Of a stretch of DNA of 64,000 nt, positions 61,874-64,000 are shown in pieces. The notes below the pieces were generated by a model. It had not been told where the DNA came from and did not search any database. It worked only from the letters and a program-made list of their open reading frames with translations. Source of the stretch: Nannocystis sp. RBIL2. Its GTDB lineage: Bacteria; Myxococcota_A; Polyangia; Nannocystales; Nannocystaceae. A program made the translations under genes and the position numbers. The stretch's first letter is position 1. Every line of letters begins with the position of its first letter. Location: assembly GCF_026626745.1 (NCBI RefSeq), contig NZ_JAPNJW010000001.1:1098311-1162310 (forward strand), read 5' to 3'.

Positions 61874-62551
61874 ATGGTAGAAGTCCCGCCGAAGCGACGC
61901 GCGCGGGCCGACGCGGACAAGCAATCGCGGCGGCGCGTGTTGCTGTGCGCCGCCGCCGAGGCGTTCGACGAGATGCCGTACAACGCGGTGACGGTGGCCG
62001 ACATCGCCCGCCGCGCCAACCTGGCCAAAGGGACAGTCTACCTCTACTTCGCCACCAAGGAGGAGCTGTTCCTGCAGCTCGCCCTCGAGCAGCTCGGCGA
62101 GTGGCTCGGCGAGGTGGAGGCCGCGCTGACCGCCGGCGCCGCGCCGGTCGACGCCGAGGCGCTGGCCGAGCTGCTGGCTCGCTCGCTGGCCGGGCGAGTC
62201 CGGCTGGCCCGGCTGCTCGCGCTGCAGCACGCGGTGCTCGAGCACAACGTGGCGCCGGCGGTGGTGCTGGCGTGGCGCCGCGCCATGCTGCAGCAGATGC
62301 TGCAGACCGCCGCGCTGCTCGAGCGCCGCTGCCCGGCCCTGCGCGCGGGCGAGGGCCTGCGGTTCTTCCTCCACCTGCACGCCGCCGCCGTCGGCCTGCA
62401 CCAGATGACCCACCCCGCGCCCGAGCTGGCGGCGACCCTGACGTGCCCGACGATCGGCCCGCTGCGCCTCGACTTCGCCACGGCCCTGCAAGCGCACGCC
62501 GCCGCCCTGCTGCGCGGGCTCCAGCCCGACGAGGCCGCGCGCAGCGAGTGA
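61874..62551 (+). CDS. TetR-family regulator
   Basis: About 225 aa. HTH: VLLCAAAEAFDEMPYNAVTVADIARRANLAKGTVYLYF, the classic TetR motif, followed by a helical ligand/dimer domain (LARLLALQHAVLEHNVAP, FFLHLHAAAVGLHQM). ATG 61874 follows GGAG closely. Divergent from the alpha/beta hydrolase, its likely target. Near-identical hairpins lie on both sides of the gene. Confidence 0.88.
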   Translation: MVEVPPKRRARADADKQSRRRVLLCAAAEAFDEMPYNAVTVADIARRANLAKGTVYLYFATKEELFLQLALEQLGEWLGEVEAALTAGAAPVDAEALAELLARSLAGRVRLARLLALQHAVLEHNVAPAVVLAWRRAMLQQMLQTAALLERRCPALRAGEGLRFFLHLHAAAVGLHQMTHPAPELAATLTCPTIGPLRLDFATALQAHAAALLRGLQPDEAARSE

Positions 62552-62564
62552 CGAGGGCGAGATG

Positions 62565-62586
62565 AACCTGTCCCTCGGGACATCTC
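62565..62586. repeat. Palindromic pair downstream of TetR gene
   Basis: AACCTGTC (62565) and GACATCTC (62579), linker CCTCGG; 14 bp after the stop codon. Confidence 0.7.
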
Positions 62587-62730
62587 GGCGAGCGTACGCG
62601 GACCGCTCCGCAGATCCGGACCGCGGACGGGCGCGCATCGACGACATGCAGTAGAGTCCGCGGGCTTGCCCGACCCTCCGCGTCCGACTCCCGCCCCGCT
62701 CGCGCGAGCGCGCGCCTGCTCGCGGGCCTC

Positions 62731-63666
62731 GTGCTCGTCCTGGTCGTCGGGACATGTCTCTTCAGCCTGGCGGGCCACCTCGGCGGGCTCGACTGGCGGC
62801 TCGACCTCGCCAGCCACTTCCGCCCGTGGTACGTCGCCGCCGCCGCGCTCGCGCTGGTCGTCGCGGCCGCGCTCCGCCGCCGTCGCCTCGTCATCGCCGC
62901 CGCGATCCTCTTGCTGGCGGAGCTGTGGCAGGTGGCGCCGTTCTGGCTGGCGCGCCCGCCCGCCGCCGGGGTCCCGGCGCTGCGCCTGGTCCACTTCAAC
63001 GGCCTGTCGAGCAACCGGCGCAAGCCCGAGGCGGTCGCCTGGCTGGCGGACACCGCCGCCGACGTCGTGGTCGTCCAGGAGGTCGACGCCGGCTGGGCGG
63101 CCGCGCTGGCGGCTCTGCCCGACCACGTCGCGCTCGAGTCGGTCCCGCGGGCCGACAACTTCGGCATGACGCTGCTCGTGCGACATGTCTTTCGGGACAT
63201 GGTCGTTCGCACATGGCGCGAAGAGCTGGTCCCGGGGATCCCCGCGCTGGCCGCCGAGCTCGCGCTGGAGGGGCGCCGGATCGCCGTGCTCGCCGTCCAC
63301 ACCTTGCCGCCGGTCAGCCGCGACTACGCCGAGCGGCGTGACGCCCAGCTCGCGCGCGCGGCCGCCTGGGCCGGCGAGCAGCGGGACGCGGGACGCGTGC
63401 CGGTGATCGTCGGCGACCTCAACGCCTCGCCGTTCAGCGCCCCGCTGCGCCGGCTCCTGGCCGACGGCGGCCTGGTCGACTCTCAGCGCGGCTTCGGCCT
63501 GCAGGCGAGCTGGCCCGTGGGCCCGCTGCTGCCGCGGATCGCCATCGACCACTGCCTCCACGACCCCGCGCTGGTGACCGCCGCGCGGGCGCTCGGCCCG
63601 GCGCTCGGCTCGGACCACCTGGCGGTGCAGGTCGACCTCGCCTGGCCCGCAGGACAGGCGCATTGA
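62731..63666 (+). CDS. Membrane-anchored EEP-family phosphodiesterase/nuclease-like protein
   Basis: About 311 aa. Two or three N-terminal membrane helices (VLVVGTCLFSLAG, YVAAAALALVVAAAL, LVIAAAILLLAELW) place the catalytic domain outside. EEP motifs: LVHFNGLSSN, VVVQEVDAGW with Glu, VLAVHTLPPV, VIVGDLNASPFS, IDHCLHD and GSDHLAVQV. It resembles YafD-like proteins. The GTG at 62731 falls inside the first helix. The sequence just upstream in another frame (from 62666) looks like a natural N-terminus, so a missed base near 62715 is possible. Two palindromic arrays are read in frame. Confidence 0.8.
   Translation: MLVLVVGTCLFSLAGHLGGLDWRLDLASHFRPWYVAAAALALVVAAALRRRRLVIAAAILLLAELWQVAPFWLARPPAAGVPALRLVHFNGLSSNRRKPEAVAWLADTAADVVVVQEVDAGWAAALAALPDHVALESVPRADNFGMTLLVRHVFRDMVVRTWREELVPGIPALAAELALEGRRIAVLAVHTLPPVSRDYAERRDAQLARAAAWAGEQRDAGRVPVIVGDLNASPFSAPLRRLLADGGLVDSQRGFGLQASWPVGPLLPRIAIDHCLHDPALVTAARALGPALGSDHLAVQVDLAWPAGQAH
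62751..62772. repeat. In-frame palindromic pair in EEP gene start
   Basis: GACATGTC (62751) and GCCTGGCG (62765), 14 bp apart, linker TCTTCA. Confidence 0.5.
63182..63217. repeat. In-frame three-core array in EEP gene
   Basis: GACATGTC (63182), GACATGGT (63196) and CACATGGC (63210), 14-bp steps; encodes HVFRDMVVRTW between EEP motifs. Confidence 0.75.
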
Positions 63667-63676
63667 AGCGCCATCG

Positions 63677-63740
63677 TGCCTGCCCTTCGGGACATATCAT
63701 CTGCCCCTCGGGACAGATCACCTGCCTCTCGGGACAGCCC
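63677..63740. repeat. Three consecutive 14-bp-offset hairpins, 21-bp spacing
   Basis: Pairs at 63677/63691, 63698/63712 and 63719/63733, all of the form TGCC-(C/T)YTCGG-GACA. Successive pairs start 21 bp apart. The array fills the gap between the EEP stop and the convergent partial gene. Confidence 0.75.
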
Positions 63741-63742
63741 CG

Positions 63743-64000
63743 TCAGCCGCCGCCCATGACCGTCGGGCACTCGGCGCGGGCGATGCTGCAGTCGGGGCCG
63801 ACCTCGATCTCCTGAGTCGGTGGCGTCTCGGCGTACTCGGCCATCTTCGAGCACGAGAACGAGCGCATGCGGGCCGCGAAGCCGGCGCTGAACTCCTGGT
63901 AGCAGGCCTCGATCTCGGCGATCGTCGCCTGGCAGGTCGACCAATCGATGCCGAGGTCGCAGTCGCCCTCGGGCTCGGTCTCGGGCTTGTTGGCGAGGCA
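63743..64000 (-). CDS. C-terminal part of a Cys-rich protein (cut by window edge)
   Basis: The last 85 codons of a minus-strand gene are visible. They read CDLGIDWSTCQATIAEIEAC, CSKMAEY and CSIARAECPTVMGGG, then stop. Six or seven Cys with acidic and helical spacers suggest an exported disulfide-rich protein, as common in myxobacteria. The N-terminus and any signal peptide lie outside the window. No family recognised. Confidence 0.6.
   Translation of the reverse strand, partial: CLANKPETEPEGDCDLGIDWSTCQATIAEIEACYQEFSAGFAARMRSFSCSKMAEYAETPPTQEIEVGPDCSIARAECPTVMGGG

Overview
The window is about 64 kb of very GC-rich chromosomal DNA, with strong G/C bias at third codon positions. It looks myxobacterial (Myxococcota; Nannocystis-like lineages are my best guess, not proven). 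The reasons are several large serine/threonine kinases with WD40-like or TPR tails, many lipoproteins, a MYXO-CTERM-like C-terminus, an abundance of one- and two-component regulators, and a CASTOR/DMI1-type channel. No rRNA, tRNA, CRISPR array, transposase or prophage gene was recognised.

Layout. 1-6443: partial (p)ppGpp synthetase, rhomboid protease, secreted phosphodiesterase-like lipoprotein with a membrane partner, MYXO-CTERM protein, and an erythromycin-esterase-like lipoprotein lacking the usual catalytic residues. 6444-15080: stand-alone RNA ligase with a 15-bp terminator hairpin, a TerB-Coq4 fusion gene facing a double-HTH TetR regulator across a palindromic operator, and several unknown secreted proteins. 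15160-21497: SRAP protein, CASTOR-like channel with an EF-hand loop, and a FIST-domain protein with a GAF histidine kinase. 21634-28272: CocE-type hydrolase plus PadR regulator with two matching operators, then an ECF sigma factor and a kinase/beta-propeller protein. 28360-33549: VOC protein, TetR, phosphoesterase, oxidoreductase, pseudouridine synthase. 33635-40382: an apparent four-gene minus-strand operon of a kinase-TIR-kinase protein, an L7/L12-like protein, a small Cys-rich protein and a kinase-TPR protein. 40841-49920: mfd, metallopeptidase, WYL regulator, esterase, epoxide hydrolase. 50390-54942: coiled-coil membrane protein and beta-lactamase-fold hydrolase. 55034-57543: a histidine kinase overlapping a response regulator fused to a PD-(D/E)XK nuclease. 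57607-64000: AstE/AspA-like deacylase with a GCS2-CBS ligase-like protein, alpha/beta hydrolase, TetR, EEP-family protein and a partial Cys-rich protein.

The most striking feature is not a gene. More than 30 loci carry arrays of an 8-bp palindromic core (GACATGTC and variants) separated by 6-nt linkers (CTTCGG, CCGAAG and similar), with a period of exactly 14 bp. Adjacent cores can pair into hairpins with 4-nt loops. Arrays occur between genes, over start and stop codons, and in frame inside at least a dozen proteins, mfd included. Partial gene-end duplications abut some of them. I do not recognise this repeat family.

Two loci look like signal-gated effector systems: the kinase/receiver-nuclease pair and the kinase-TIR-kinase operon. 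Two genes carry apparent one-base frameshifts at homopolymers, which may be assembly errors. All calls are by reading alone; no database search was possible.
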